From Zoogloea sp041908905 (GTDB lineage: Bacteria; Pseudomonadota; Gammaproteobacteria; Burkholderiales; Rhodocyclaceae), in NCBI RefSeq assembly GCF_041908905.1, contig NZ_JAYREK010000002.1:186001-250000 (forward strand): 64,000 nucleotides of DNA. The letters are read 5' to 3'. A program made the position numbers and the translations under genes. Shown here piece by piece: positions 51,232 to 60,585 of the stretch. The number at the start of each line of letters is the position of its first letter. Position 1 is the stretch's first letter. The notes under the pieces were generated by a model that saw only the letters and a list, made by a program, of their open reading frames with translations, was not told the origin of the DNA and ran no database searches.

Positions 51232-52971
51232 ATGTCCCTCGCCACCAACCGACTGCTGCATCGTCTGCTGCCCTTTCTCGCCTGGCGCCATCAGCTCGAT
51301 GCCGCCACCCTGCGCACCGACCTGATGGCCGGCGTCACCGTTGCGCTGGTCGCGATCCCCCAGGCCCTGGCCTACGCCCAGCTGGCCGGCATGCCCGCCT
51401 ACGTGGGGCTGTACGCCTCGCTGCTGCCCTGTATCGTGGCGGCCCTGTTCGGCTCGTCACCCCAGCTCAACACCGGGCCGGTGGCGCTCACCAGCCTGCT
51501 CACCGCCGCCGCGCTGGCTCCCCTGGCCCTGCCCGGCTCGGAGACCTGGCTGGTGCTGGCCGTGCAGCTGGCGCTGCTGGCCGGCCTGTTCCAGCTGGCC
51601 TTCGGCGCCCTGCGCCTCGCCCATTTTGCCGACCTGCTGTCCTACCCGGTGCTCCACGGCTTCATCAACGCCTGCTCGGTGCTGATCTGCCTGGCCCAGC
51701 TGCCGGCGCTGCTGGGCGTCGCCGGCGCCGGCCAGCTACCCTTTGTCGAGGGGCTGGTGCATCTGGCCCGCAGCCTGCCCGCCACCCACCTGCCGTCCCT
51801 GGCCCTGGGCGCCGCGGCGATCGTGCTGCTGAGCCTGCTCGCCCGCTTCGCGCCGCGCTGGCCGGGCATGCTGCTGGTCATCGCCGGGCTGGGCACGCTG
51901 GCCTGGCTGGGCGGCTTCGAGGCCGACGGCGGCCGGGTGGTCGGGGCCCTGCCGGAGCAGGTCGTCGCCCTTGCGCTGCCGGCCACCGACTGGCGCCAGA
52001 TCACCGACCTGCTGCCCGCGGCCTTCGTGCTGGCCCTCGTGAGTTTCCTCGAGGCCATGTCGAGCTGCAAGGTCGCCGCGGCGCGCACCGGGCAGCGCTG
52101 GGACGGCAACCAGGAGCTCATCGGCCAGGGGCTCGCCAAGCTCACCGCGGCCGTCTGCCAGGCCTACCCGGTGAGCGGCTCCTTCGGGCGCTCGGCCTTC
52201 CTGCTCCACGCCCGGGCCCGCACCGGCCTCGCCTCGGTGGTGGGCGCCCTGATGGTGCTGGCGGCCCTGCTGGCGATCCCGGGCCTGATCGCCCACATCC
52301 CGCGCCCGCTGCTGGCGGCGGTGATCCTCGTCACCGTGGCCAAACTGCTCAGCCTCGCGCCCCTGCGGGAGGCCTGGCGCAGCAGCCGGGACGACGGCCT
52401 GGCCGGCACCGTGAGCTTCGTGGCCACCCTGGCCTTCGCGCCGCACATCGAGATCGGCATCCTGTCGGGGCTGCTGATCTCCCTCGCGCTGCTGATCTAC
52501 CGCAGCATGCGGCCGCGGGTCGCGGTGCTCGGCCGCCACCCGGACGGCACCTGGCGCGACGCCCGCCGCTTCGGCCTGCCGCCGGCCCACCCGTCCCTCA
52601 CCATCCTGCGCTTCGACGGCCCGCTGCACTTCGTCAATGCCGCCACCTTCGAGGACGCGGTGCTCGCCGTGGAGCGCGAGCACCCCCGGCTCAAGGTGCT
52701 GCTGATCTCCTCGGCAGGGATCAACGACATCGACGCCAGCGGCATCGACACCCTGCGCCGGCTGCACCGCCAGCTCACCGCCAGCGGCCGGCTGCTGGCC
52801 TGCTGCGGGCTCAAGAAGCAGGTCATCGACGTGCTCGAACGCACCGGCCTGTGGGCCGAGCTCGGCCCCCACGCCGCCTATCGCAACGAGGACGACGCCC
52901 TGCCCCGGCTGCTGCCCAGCCTGGGCGCGCCGCCCCCGCCCCCCGCGCCACGCCGCGGACTGGAGTGGTAG
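51232..52971 (+). CDS. SulP-family (SLC26) anion transporter with STAS domain
   Basis: A 579-residue inner-membrane transporter. The SulP signature region is seen as ALVAIPQALAYAQLAGMPAYVGLYASLLP (residues about 36-64). About fourteen membrane segments run to residue 425, followed by a cytoplasmic STAS domain (about 450-560) with the conserved loop NDIDASGIDTLRRL. Members move sulfate, bicarbonate or dicarboxylates; this one cannot be assigned further. No sulfate-assimilation or carbonic-anhydrase gene is adjacent. It is divergent from the large kinase gene and 104 bp upstream of the EF-G-like gene. Confidence 0.9.
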   Translation: MSLATNRLLHRLLPFLAWRHQLDAATLRTDLMAGVTVALVAIPQALAYAQLAGMPAYVGLYASLLPCIVAALFGSSPQLNTGPVALTSLLTAAALAPLALPGSETWLVLAVQLALLAGLFQLAFGALRLAHFADLLSYPVLHGFINACSVLICLAQLPALLGVAGAGQLPFVEGLVHLARSLPATHLPSLALGAAAIVLLSLLARFAPRWPGMLLVIAGLGTLAWLGGFEADGGRVVGALPEQVVALALPATDWRQITDLLPAAFVLALVSFLEAMSSCKVAAARTGQRWDGNQELIGQGLAKLTAAVCQAYPVSGSFGRSAFLLHARARTGLASVVGALMVLAALLAIPGLIAHIPRPLLAAVILVTVAKLLSLAPLREAWRSSRDDGLAGTVSFVATLAFAPHIEIGILSGLLISLALLIYRSMRPRVAVLGRHPDGTWRDARRFGLPPAHPSLTILRFDGPLHFVNAATFEDAVLAVEREHPRLKVLLISSAGINDIDASGIDTLRRLHRQLTASGRLLACCGLKKQVIDVLERTGLWAELGPHAAYRNEDDALPRLLPSLGAPPPPPAPRRGLEW

Positions 52972-53075
52972 GGCGCGCCTTTGTTGACCTGGATCGTTGT
53001 GATGGGGCTTGCCAAGGCAGATACTTTCGGGATCAGGCTTTCGGTTCTCAGAATAATCACAGCAAGGGAGCAAGC

Positions 53076-55127
53076 ATGACCCCCACCTCGGTCCGCGACA
53101 TCCGCAACCTCACCCTCCTCGGCCAGTCCGGCAGCGGCAAGACGACGCTGCTCGAGCGCCTGCTGCTGGCCGCCGGCGCGATCGCCGCCGCCGGCTCCGT
53201 CGAGAAGGGCGACACCGTCAGCGATTACGATCCCCAGGAAAAGGCCTCCGGGCACTCCCTCTACGCCAGCCTCGCCCATCTCGAACGGGCCGGCCACTGG
53301 ATCAACCTCCTCGACACCCCGGGCCTGCCGGATTTCCTCGGCCGCGCGCTGGCCACGCTGCCGGCGGTCGAGACCGCGGTGGTGGTGGTCAATGCCGCAT
53401 CCGGCGTCGAGACCGTCACCCGGAAGATGATGGACGCCGCCGCCGAGAAGTGCCGGATGATCGTCGTCAACCGCATCGACGCGCCGGGGGTCGACTTCGC
53501 CGCCCTGCTCGACCGCCTGAAGGCCGCCTTCGGCAAGGAATGCCTGCCGATCAACCTGCCCACCGCCGGCGGCGAGCGCGTCATCGACTGCTTCTTCGCG
53601 CCCGACTACGACGCCACCCCGGCCTTCTCCAGCGTGCGCGAGGCCCACGACCAGATCGTCGACCAGGTGGTCGAGGTGGATGAAGACCTGATGGCCCTCT
53701 ACCTCGAACAGGGCGAATCCCTGCAGCCCGAGCAGCTCCACGACCCCTTCGAGCAGGCCCTGCGCGAGGGCCACCTGATCCCGGTGTGCTTCACCTCGGC
53801 CCGCACCGGCGCCGGCATCGACGAGCTGCTCGACATCATGGGGCGCCTGCTGCCCGACCCGACCGAAGGCAACCCGCCCCAGTTCCTGAAGGGCGAAGGC
53901 CCGGCGGCCCAGCCGGTCAGCGCCACCACCGACGCCGACCAGCACGTCATCGCCCACGTGTTCCAGGTCAGCAACGACCCCTTCCGCGGCAAGCTCGGCC
54001 TGTTCCGCATCCACCAGGGCACGGTCACGCCGAGCACCCAGCTCTTCATCGGCGACGCCCGCAAGCCCTTCAAGGTCGGCCACCTGCTGCGCGTGCAGGG
54101 CAAGACCCAGACCGAGATCGACGTCGGCATCCCCGGCGACATCTGCGCGGTGGCGCGCATCGACGAGCTCCACCGGGACGCGGTGCTCCACGACTCCCAC
54201 GACGAAGACCACTTCCACGTGGCCCGGCCGCGCTACCCGCAGCCGGTGTTCGGCCTGGCGCTGCTGCCCGAGAAGCACGGCGACGAGCAGAGGCTCTCCG
54301 AAGCCCTGCACCGCCTCCTCGACGAAGACCCCTGCCTCAGCGTCGAGCGCGACATGCAGGCCAAGGAGACCGTGATCCGCGGCCTCGGCGAGGTGCACCT
54401 CAAAACGGTGCTCGACACCCTCAGGAGCCGCTGGAACCTCGGCCTCGACACCCGCCCGCCGGCCATCCCCTACCGCGAGACCATCGCCGGCACGGCCGAG
54501 TCCCGCTACCGCCACAAAAAGCAGAGCGGCGGCGCCGGCCAGTTCGGCGAGGTGGCGCTGCGGGTCGAAGCCCTGGAGCGTGGCGCCGGCGTACAGTTTG
54601 CCGACGAGGTGAAGGGCGGCACGATCCCGGGCAACTTCATGCCGGCGGTCGAGAAGGGTGTCATGCAGGCCATCGAGGAAGGCGTGATCGCCGGCTTCCC
54701 GCTGCAGGATCTGCGCGTGGTGGTCTTCGACGGCAAGCACCACGCGGTCGACTCCAACGAGATCTCCTTCGTCACCGCCGCCCGCCACGCGGTGCAGGAG
54801 GCCGCCCAGGCCGCCAAGCCGGTGGTGCTGGAGCCGCTGGTCACCCTGACGGTGCGGGTGGCCGACGAGCATTTCGGCGGCATCAGCGCCGAGCTCTCCG
54901 GCCGCCGCGGCCGCGTCACCGGCACCGACAGCCCGCAGCCCGGCTGGACCGAGATCACCAGCCAGATCCCGATGGCCGAGATGGAAGGCTTCGAGTCGCG
55001 CCTCAAGTCGATCAGCGGCGGCGACGGCAGCTGCAGCATCGCCTTCAGCCATTACGAACCGGCGCCCTTCGACGTCCAGCAGCGCCTGGCGAAGGAACAC
55101 GCCGGCAAGCGCGGCGGGGAACAGTGA
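53076..55127 (+). CDS. Elongation factor G-like GTPase (EF-G2/FusA2 type)
   Basis: A 683-residue five-domain EF-G relative. The P-loop GQSGSGKT (residues 16-23) is intact. Switch I lacks the usual RGITI sequence. G3 reads DTPGLPDF, with Leu83 in place of the catalytic His of EF-G, and G4 is NRID (131-134) instead of NKxD. Domains II-V are complete (KTVLDTLR.., GGAGQFGEV.., PGNFMPAVEKGV..). These changes match the EF-G2 paralogues best known from actinobacteria, which bind GTP and ribosomes but do not replace EF-G. It is probably not the main translocase; no str operon genes surround it. Confidence 0.88.
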   Translation: MTPTSVRDIRNLTLLGQSGSGKTTLLERLLLAAGAIAAAGSVEKGDTVSDYDPQEKASGHSLYASLAHLERAGHWINLLDTPGLPDFLGRALATLPAVETAVVVVNAASGVETVTRKMMDAAAEKCRMIVVNRIDAPGVDFAALLDRLKAAFGKECLPINLPTAGGERVIDCFFAPDYDATPAFSSVREAHDQIVDQVVEVDEDLMALYLEQGESLQPEQLHDPFEQALREGHLIPVCFTSARTGAGIDELLDIMGRLLPDPTEGNPPQFLKGEGPAAQPVSATTDADQHVIAHVFQVSNDPFRGKLGLFRIHQGTVTPSTQLFIGDARKPFKVGHLLRVQGKTQTEIDVGIPGDICAVARIDELHRDAVLHDSHDEDHFHVARPRYPQPVFGLALLPEKHGDEQRLSEALHRLLDEDPCLSVERDMQAKETVIRGLGEVHLKTVLDTLRSRWNLGLDTRPPAIPYRETIAGTAESRYRHKKQSGGAGQFGEVALRVEALERGAGVQFADEVKGGTIPGNFMPAVEKGVMQAIEEGVIAGFPLQDLRVVVFDGKHHAVDSNEISFVTAARHAVQEAAQAAKPVVLEPLVTLTVRVADEHFGGISAELSGRRGRVTGTDSPQPGWTEITSQIPMAEMEGFESRLKSISGGDGSCSIAFSHYEPAPFDVQQRLAKEHAGKRGGEQ

Positions 55128-55174
55128 CAGGGCGGTAAGTGATAGCGAGTGAGGAGCCTGCTCCTCACTCAGCT

Positions 55175-56011
55175 TCAATTCAGGTACATCGACAGCTCCC
55201 GCCGCGCCGCCGTCACCGCCTTGGGGTCGGGGCACAGCGGAAACCACTCCACCAGCTTGTCCCGCGCCGCCTTGCGGGCCTCGGCCCGGTCGCGCAGCAC
55301 CACCTCCAGCAGCTGGGCAAAGGCATCGCGCCAGGCGCCGCGCCGGGCCTGCAGCGTGGCGAGGGCGAAGCGCGCCTCGAAATCCTTCGGATCGGTGGCG
55401 ATGCGGGCCTCCAGCGCCCCCTCGTCCGCGTCACCCGCCCCCTGGGCGAGGTCGAGCCGGGCCTTCAGCTTCGACCACCCCTCGCCGCGCTCGCGGGGCT
55501 CGACGGACTCCAGGCCGGCCGCCGCATAATCGACGATGCCGGCGTCGAGGAGCGCGGCGACCAGCTCCAGCACGATCTCCGGCCGCCCGCCCGACAGCTC
55601 GGCGGCCTGGTTGAGCAGGTCGGCCCGCACCATCGGGTCGGCGAGGGTGGCCGCCTGGCGGCGCAGCTGCTCGGCCTCGTCGGGCAGATGGGCATCCAGG
55701 AAGGCCCGCACCTGCCCCTCCGGCAAGGCGCCGGTAAACTCATCCACCACCTGCCCATCGACGAACAGCTTGACCGCCGGAATGCTGCGCACCGCGTAGC
55801 GGGCCGACACCGACGGCGCCTCGTCCGAGTTGAGCTTGGCCAGCTCGAAACGCCCGCCGTAATCGGCCGCGAGCTTCTCGAGCAGGGGCTTCAGCACCCG
55901 GCACGGCCCGCACCAGGGGGCCCAGAAATCCACCAGCACCGGCACCTCGCGGGAGCGGGCCAGCACGGCGGTGTCGAAATCGGCTTCGGTGACGTCGTAG
56001 GCGTAGGGCAT
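55175..56011 (-). CDS. cnoX: Thioredoxin-TPR co-chaperone (CnoX/YbbN-like)
   Basis: A 278-residue protein. Residues about 5-108 are a thioredoxin domain with an intact Cys34-Gly-Pro-Cys37 (in APWCGPCRVL), followed by a helical TPR-like domain (about 110-278). E. coli CnoX (284 residues) is a holdase that protects proteins from chlorine-type oxidation and hands them to GroEL/DnaK; its active site has lost the first Cys. The CXXC here predicts thiol oxidoreductase activity as well, as in Caulobacter. Start 56011 has a GAGAGA site. It is convergent with the EF-G-like gene. Confidence 0.88.
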   Translation of the reverse strand: MPYAYDVTEADFDTAVLARSREVPVLVDFWAPWCGPCRVLKPLLEKLAADYGGRFELAKLNSDEAPSVSARYAVRSIPAVKLFVDGQVVDEFTGALPEGQVRAFLDAHLPDEAEQLRRQAATLADPMVRADLLNQAAELSGGRPEIVLELVAALLDAGIVDYAAAGLESVEPRERGEGWSKLKARLDLAQGAGDADEGALEARIATDPKDFEARFALATLQARRGAWRDAFAQLLEVVLRDRAEARKAARDKLVEWFPLCPDPKAVTAARRELSMYLN

Positions 56012-56337
56012 GGATCTCTCGCTGCAGGAAACAAAGGCCCGATTATCCTGGAAACGGTCGCTGGACGCGCTCGCGGGTGCGTCTGGGCGGGTGTCCGGCG
56101 CGAGGCCCTCCGAGGGGGCCGCGACCCTGCCAGGCGCACGCCCAGGCGTGCCAGCGGGCACATAGCGAGATCAGCCACCGGGTGAGCATACGCAAGCGTG
56201 TGCTCATGCGGCTCCTGGGGTTACGGAAAGCGGTTGGCTGCCGTATCCGGGGTTATCCCGGCAAGCGACCGGACGGGGCAACACGGCGTCCCCGGCGCGC
56301 CGGGCGATCTGCTAGATTCAGGCCCCCGCCCCGCCCG
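56012..56337. other. 326-bp region between cnoX and the GAF-kinase gene
   Basis: No gene is supported, although one plus-strand frame is open. It contains the near-perfect inverted repeat GAGCATACGC (56184-56193) and GCGTGTGCTC (56196-56205) with a 2-bp centre. No T-run follows. Divergent promoters for the two flanking genes should lie here. Confidence 0.5.
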
Positions 56338-58212
56338 ATGCCCGTGCCCCCCGCCTATCCCGACGTCCCGGAACGCCTGCTCGCCCAGTGGCAGGAACTG
56401 ATGAACATGCTGGCCCTCGACTGCCAGGTGCCCTCCGCGCTGATCATGCGGCTGCATCCCGCCGAGCTGGAGGTACTGATCTCCGGCGGCGACGGCTCCC
56501 CCTACCACGCCGGCGAACGCGAGCGCCTGAGCTCCGGCCTGTATTGCGAACACGTGATCGCCACCCGGGCCCGGCTGCTGGTGCCCAACGCCCTTGCCGA
56601 CCCGGCCTGGGACGACAACCCGGATGTCGCCCTCGGGATGATCTCCTACCTCGGCTACCCGCTACTGTGGCCCGACGGCGAACCCTTCGGCACCGTATGC
56701 CTGCTCGACCGGGAAGAAAACGCCTACTCGGCCGCCATCGACGGCAAGCTGGCCCTGTTCCGCCGGATCGTCGAGAGCAACCTCTCGCTGATCTTCGAAA
56801 CCGCCGGGCACCGCCGCACCATCGCCGCGCTCACCGAGAGCCAGCAGCAGCTCCACGAGGCCGTGCTGCGCGCCAACGCCGCCGACCGGACCAAGACCGA
56901 CTTCCTCGCCCGCGTCGGCCACGACCTGCGCGCCCCGCTCACCGCGATCATCGGCTACGCCCAGCTGCTGCAGGAGAGCGACGCCCCGGCCGCGCGCCAT
57001 GCCCAGGTGATCGAGCGCAGCGGCAAGCACATGCTGACCCTCATCAACGACCTCGTCGAATACGCCAGCGGCTCCCTGCGGGACGAGCTGGTCCCCCTGC
57101 CCCACCGGCTCGCCGGCTTCATCGACGGCATCGCCCGGGAGGCCGAGATGCTGGCTCGCCGCAACGGCAACCGCTTCCGGCTGCGGCTCGGCGCCGACCT
57201 GCCGCCGGTGGTGTTCATCGACGCCCGGCGCCTGCGGCAGATCATCGGCAACCTGCTCGACAACGCCGCCAAATTCACCCACCGGGGCAGCCTGGCGCTG
57301 ATCGTCAACCACCGCCCCGGGAGCGCCCCAGACGGCCACACGACGCTGGAGATCGAGGTGCGCGACAACGGCTGCGGCATCTCGGCGGAAGACCAGCCAC
57401 GGCTGTTCGAGCCGTTCTTCCGCTGCGACGACAGCCGCCGCATCGAAGGCACCGGCCTCGGCCTGCCCATCGTGGACCTTTGGGTGAAGCGGATGGGCGG
57501 TCAGCTGCGGCTCGACAGCCGCCCCAACGCCGGCACGCGGGTCCGCGTGGGCATACCGGTGCGGGTGGGCAGCGAGCGGGACATCGGCGCGGCAGAACCC
57601 GGCCCGGACGCCCCCGCGCCCCGCTTCGGCGACGGACGGCGCCTGTGGGTGATCGAAGACATGGCGGCAACCCGCAGCTTTCTGATCGCCGCCCTCGAGG
57701 AGGCCGGCTTCGTAGTGGACAGCGCCGCCGACGGCCAGATCTTCCTCGAGCGCCTGCGCGCCGGCGACACCGCCCGCCCCAGCCTCGTGCTGACCGACCT
57801 GAACATGCCCGGCGCCGATGGCCACGCGGTGCTGGCCGCCGTGCGTGAGCGCTGGCCCGGCGTGCCCGTCGTGCTGTTGACCGGCCAGTCGCTCAGCGGC
57901 GCCAGCCGCGGCTTCGACGCCCGCCTGCCCAAGCCCATCGACGTCGCCCGGCTGCGGGCGACCCTGGCCGGCCTGCTGCCGCCAACACCACCGAAGTCGC
58001 CGAAGCCGGCCCGCCGCGCGCCGGTGCGCCGCCCGGGCGCCGAGGCGCTGGCCCGGATGCGGGCCCTGGTCGCCCTGGGCGCCCTCACCGACCTCGTCGA
58101 ATGGGCCGAAGCCCTGGCCGCCGAGGCCCCGGGGCACGCGGACTTCGCCCGCGAGGTGCTGGCCACCGCCGAGCGCTGGGATCTCGAGGCCCTGCAGGCC
58201 CTCTGCCGCTGA
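56338..58212 (+). CDS. Cytoplasmic hybrid histidine kinase (GAF-HK-REC)
   Basis: A 624-residue soluble sensor kinase. Residues about 10-160 are a GAF domain (SGLYCEHVIATRARLLVPNALADPAW and YPLLWPDGEPFGTVCLLD). HisKA follows with His195 in ARVGHDLRAPLTAIIG, then HATPase with N box NLLDNAAKF and G boxes DNGCGIS and GTGLGLPI. A receiver (about 435-550) carries Asp487 in VLTDLNMPGADG, then a C-terminal helical tail (about 565-624) without an HPt histidine. No membrane segment is seen, so the stimulus is internal. The start at 56338 is chosen at the GAF boundary; the open frame runs further upstream without domain sequence. Confidence 0.85.
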   Translation: MPVPPAYPDVPERLLAQWQELMNMLALDCQVPSALIMRLHPAELEVLISGGDGSPYHAGERERLSSGLYCEHVIATRARLLVPNALADPAWDDNPDVALGMISYLGYPLLWPDGEPFGTVCLLDREENAYSAAIDGKLALFRRIVESNLSLIFETAGHRRTIAALTESQQQLHEAVLRANAADRTKTDFLARVGHDLRAPLTAIIGYAQLLQESDAPAARHAQVIERSGKHMLTLINDLVEYASGSLRDELVPLPHRLAGFIDGIAREAEMLARRNGNRFRLRLGADLPPVVFIDARRLRQIIGNLLDNAAKFTHRGSLALIVNHRPGSAPDGHTTLEIEVRDNGCGISAEDQPRLFEPFFRCDDSRRIEGTGLGLPIVDLWVKRMGGQLRLDSRPNAGTRVRVGIPVRVGSERDIGAAEPGPDAPAPRFGDGRRLWVIEDMAATRSFLIAALEEAGFVVDSAADGQIFLERLRAGDTARPSLVLTDLNMPGADGHAVLAAVRERWPGVPVVLLTGQSLSGASRGFDARLPKPIDVARLRATLAGLLPPTPPKSPKPARRAPVRRPGAEALARMRALVALGALTDLVEWAEALAAEAPGHADFAREVLATAERWDLEALQALCR

Positions 58213-58300
58213 GCGCGGCAGCGCCGGCCGGCACTGCCCAAAATTGAGGCAACCTTTAAAAACCCTTCCGGATCATACACCTGAAGGCGGCCCCCACAGC

Positions 58301-58309
58301 TTATCCACA
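58301..58309 (+). promoter_or_regulatory. Perfect DnaA-box sequence
   Basis: TTATCCACA, the strongest E. coli DnaA-box sequence, lies in the 149-bp gap between two convergent genes. A weaker reverse copy (TTATCCCCG) is about 20 bp to the right. Two boxes do not make an origin; titration or chance are both possible. Confidence 0.4.
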
Positions 58310-58361
58310 GGCTTGGTCACGCCGTCCGGGGATAAACGCGGGGCACATTCGCCGGTGGCGC

Positions 58362-58775
58362 TCAGCCGCCGACCGGCCGGCCGTTGCCGAGAGCGAGCCA
58401 GCCCCGCAGCACCCGGTAGCCGACCCACAGGCCGAGCAGCGGGATCATCACCCAGGCCGCAATGGGAATGCCGATGACGGTGAGCATCACCAGAAAGGAC
58501 ACCACCAGCCACAGCAGGGTGAACCAGAAGGTGCGGATCTGCCACCGAAAGTGGCTCTCGAGCCAGCTGCCGGCGGCCTCCCCGCGCTTCACGTAGTTGA
58601 GCACCACCGCCGCCAGCGAAGGCAGGCCGAACACGAAGCCGCCCGCCACCGTCGCCGCCGCGGAGGCGACACCGACGATCACCGCGACGGCATGGAGGCC
58701 GTAGATCACATGGGTCCAGCGGACCAGGGACGGGTCCGCCGCCGGCCCCGCGGGTAAGACTTGAGGTGAGGTCAT
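58362..58775 (-). CDS. Small membrane protein, DUF4870-like
   Basis: A 137-residue protein with three or four hydrophobic segments (residues about 22-46, 48-62, 82-102 and 104-125) and the family-type motif ESHFRWQIRTFWF between the second and third. Start 58775 is chosen for the AGGAG site upstream and the typical PSLVRWTHVIYGLHAV beginning; the longer open frame upstream overlaps unrelated sequence. The function of the family is unknown. It lies 70 bp downstream of the end of the REC-EAL gene in the same direction and may be read through from it. Confidence 0.8.
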   Translation of the reverse strand: MTSPQVLPAGPAADPSLVRWTHVIYGLHAVAVIVGVASAAATVAGGFVFGLPSLAAVVLNYVKRGEAAGSWLESHFRWQIRTFWFTLLWLVVSFLVMLTVIGIPIAAWVMIPLLGLWVGYRVLRGWLALGNGRPVGG

Positions 58776-58845
58776 CCTGCCGGCTCCTGCTGTAGGTGGG
58801 ATGACGCCAGTATCACCCCGCGCGGCGCAGGCCGCCAGCGCAACG

Positions 58846-60585
58846 TCAGCCCGCCCCGCAGAGCCGGGCCTCGAAGTCCGCCCGCTCCAGCGGCCGGGAG
58901 AACAGGTAGCCCTGCCCCTGGTCGCAGCCGAGGCGGCGCAGGACGTCGAGCTGGGCGTCGGTCTCGATGCCCTCGGCAACCACCGAGCAACCGAACACGT
59001 GGGCGATGATGACGATCGTCTCGACCAGCTTCTGATCGTCGGCGCTGTGCTCGATCTCGCGCATGAAGCTGCGGTCGATCTTCAGCTCGCTCACCGGCAG
59101 CGACTTGAGGTAGGACAGGGATGAGTAGCCGGTGCCGAAGTCGTCGATGGACACCCCGATGCCGGCCTCACGCAGCGCGGCGAGGCGGACCCGGGCTTCG
59201 GCGATGTCGTGGATGAAACCCGATTCCGTGACCTCGATCTTGAGCCGTCCGGGCGGCAGCGCGGCGGTGGCGAGACGGCGCAGCACGCCCTCGACGAAGC
59301 CCTCGTGGAGCAACTGGCGGCTCGACACGTTGAGCGCCAGCGCGAAGTCCCCGTCGATCTGGCCGCCCTCGTGCCAGGCCTGCACCTGGCGGATGCCCGC
59401 GTCGAGCACCCAGCTGCCGATGGCGAGGATGTCGCCGGACTCCTCGGCGAGGGGGATGAAGACGTCCGGCGACACCAGGCCCATGTCGGCCGAGTGCCAG
59501 CGCAGCAGCGCCTCGGCGCCGATCAGGCGGCGGCTGGCGAGGTCGATCTTGGGCTGGAAGACCAGCTTCAGCTCGCCGTCGGGGACGGCATGCTTGAGCG
59601 CCCGCCGCAGCCGGCCGCGGCGCGCCAGGGCCTCTTCGAGGGCAGGGCTGAAACGCCCCACCTGACCACCGCCGGGCGCCGGGATGGCGGCCGCGGCCTT
59701 GCGCAGCAGGTCCTCGGAGCCGCTGATCTGGTCCGAGGAATGGGCGACCCCGACCCGGATCGAGGTAGCGAGGAGCAGATCGTCCACCGGGTGGTCGCCT
59801 TCGAGCAGGCGCAGCAGGCGGGCGGCCGTCCGGTCGAGCAGGCTCACGTCGGCGCAGGGCTGGACGAGCACCAGCTCGCTGTTGCCCCAGCACCCGATGG
59901 TGCCGCCCTGGGCCACCGGGCTCGCCGCGGCCAGCTCGCCGAGGGCCTTGAGCAGCCGCTCCGCGGTGGGGTAACCCTGCACCCGGGCGATCTCCTCGAC
60001 GTCGTCGGCGACGATGAAGAACACCGCGACCGGCTCACCGCCGCCGAGCAGCTCGTCCACCGCGGCCAGCACCGCGCGGCGGTTGGGCAGGCCGGTGGCG
60101 CTGTGGGTGAGGGCGAGGCTGCGCAGCTCGGCGGTCTGGTGGTCGACCAGGGTCTGCAGGCGCTCGGACTTTTCCCGCATGTCCTGGGAGTGCAGGTGGG
60201 CCAGCAGGATGTTGCGGATGCGCTTGCGCACCTCGCACTGGTCGAAGGGCTTGTTGAGGAAGTCGATGGCGCCCAGCTCGAGGGACTCGGAGCGGGTCTC
60301 CCGGTCGGTCTGGGCGGTGAGCACGACCACCGGCGGTGCCATCACGCCGAGCTGCCAGCGCACCTGGCGCAGCACGTCGAAGCCGGAGAGGTGCGGCATC
60401 CGGATGTCGAGCAGGATCAGGTCGGGCAGGCAGCGCTGGATCTCGGCGTTCACGTCCCGCGGGTCGGTGATGCCGAGCAGGTTATGGTAGCCGGCGTCTT
60501 CGAGGATGCCGAGCAGGAGCTCGACGTTGGCCGGCGTGTCGTCCACCACCAGGATGCGGGCGTCGGCGAGGTGGGCTTCAAGCAT
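58846..60585 (-). CDS. Response regulator with degenerate GGDEF and intact EAL domain (c-di-GMP phosphodiesterase)
   Basis: A 579-residue protein. The receiver (residues about 8-130) has the phosphoacceptor Asp60 in LILLDIRMPH. A GGDEF-like domain (about 165-310) has lost its active site, reading GCWGNSEL where GGDEF should be, so it cannot make c-di-GMP. The EAL domain (about 325-575) looks active: Glu358 in GAEALLRW, the LNVSSR asparagine, IEVTESG, DDFGTGYSSL, LKIDRSF, EGIET and QGYLFSRP are all present. It should hydrolyse c-di-GMP under control of phosphorylation. The start overlaps the end of the hybrid kinase gene by 8 bp, making that kinase the likely partner. A GGAGG site precedes the ATG. 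Confidence 0.9.
   Translation of the reverse strand: MLEAHLADARILVVDDTPANVELLLGILEDAGYHNLLGITDPRDVNAEIQRCLPDLILLDIRMPHLSGFDVLRQVRWQLGVMAPPVVVLTAQTDRETRSESLELGAIDFLNKPFDQCEVRKRIRNILLAHLHSQDMREKSERLQTLVDHQTAELRSLALTHSATGLPNRRAVLAAVDELLGGGEPVAVFFIVADDVEEIARVQGYPTAERLLKALGELAAASPVAQGGTIGCWGNSELVLVQPCADVSLLDRTAARLLRLLEGDHPVDDLLLATSIRVGVAHSSDQISGSEDLLRKAAAAIPAPGGGQVGRFSPALEEALARRGRLRRALKHAVPDGELKLVFQPKIDLASRRLIGAEALLRWHSADMGLVSPDVFIPLAEESGDILAIGSWVLDAGIRQVQAWHEGGQIDGDFALALNVSSRQLLHEGFVEGVLRRLATAALPPGRLKIEVTESGFIHDIAEARVRLAALREAGIGVSIDDFGTGYSSLSYLKSLPVSELKIDRSFMREIEHSADDQKLVETIVIIAHVFGCSVVAEGIETDAQLDVLRRLGCDQGQGYLFSRPLERADFEARLCGAG

Noticed and set aside
56077..56337. N-terminal extension of the GAF kinase by about 87 residues
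   Set aside because: The extension is Arg/Pro/Gly-rich without domain sequence and would leave no space for divergent promoters; the start at 56338 fits the GAF boundary.
58301..58340. Replication origin
   Set aside because: Only one perfect DnaA box, no AT-rich unwinding element, and no dnaA, dnaN or gidA nearby.
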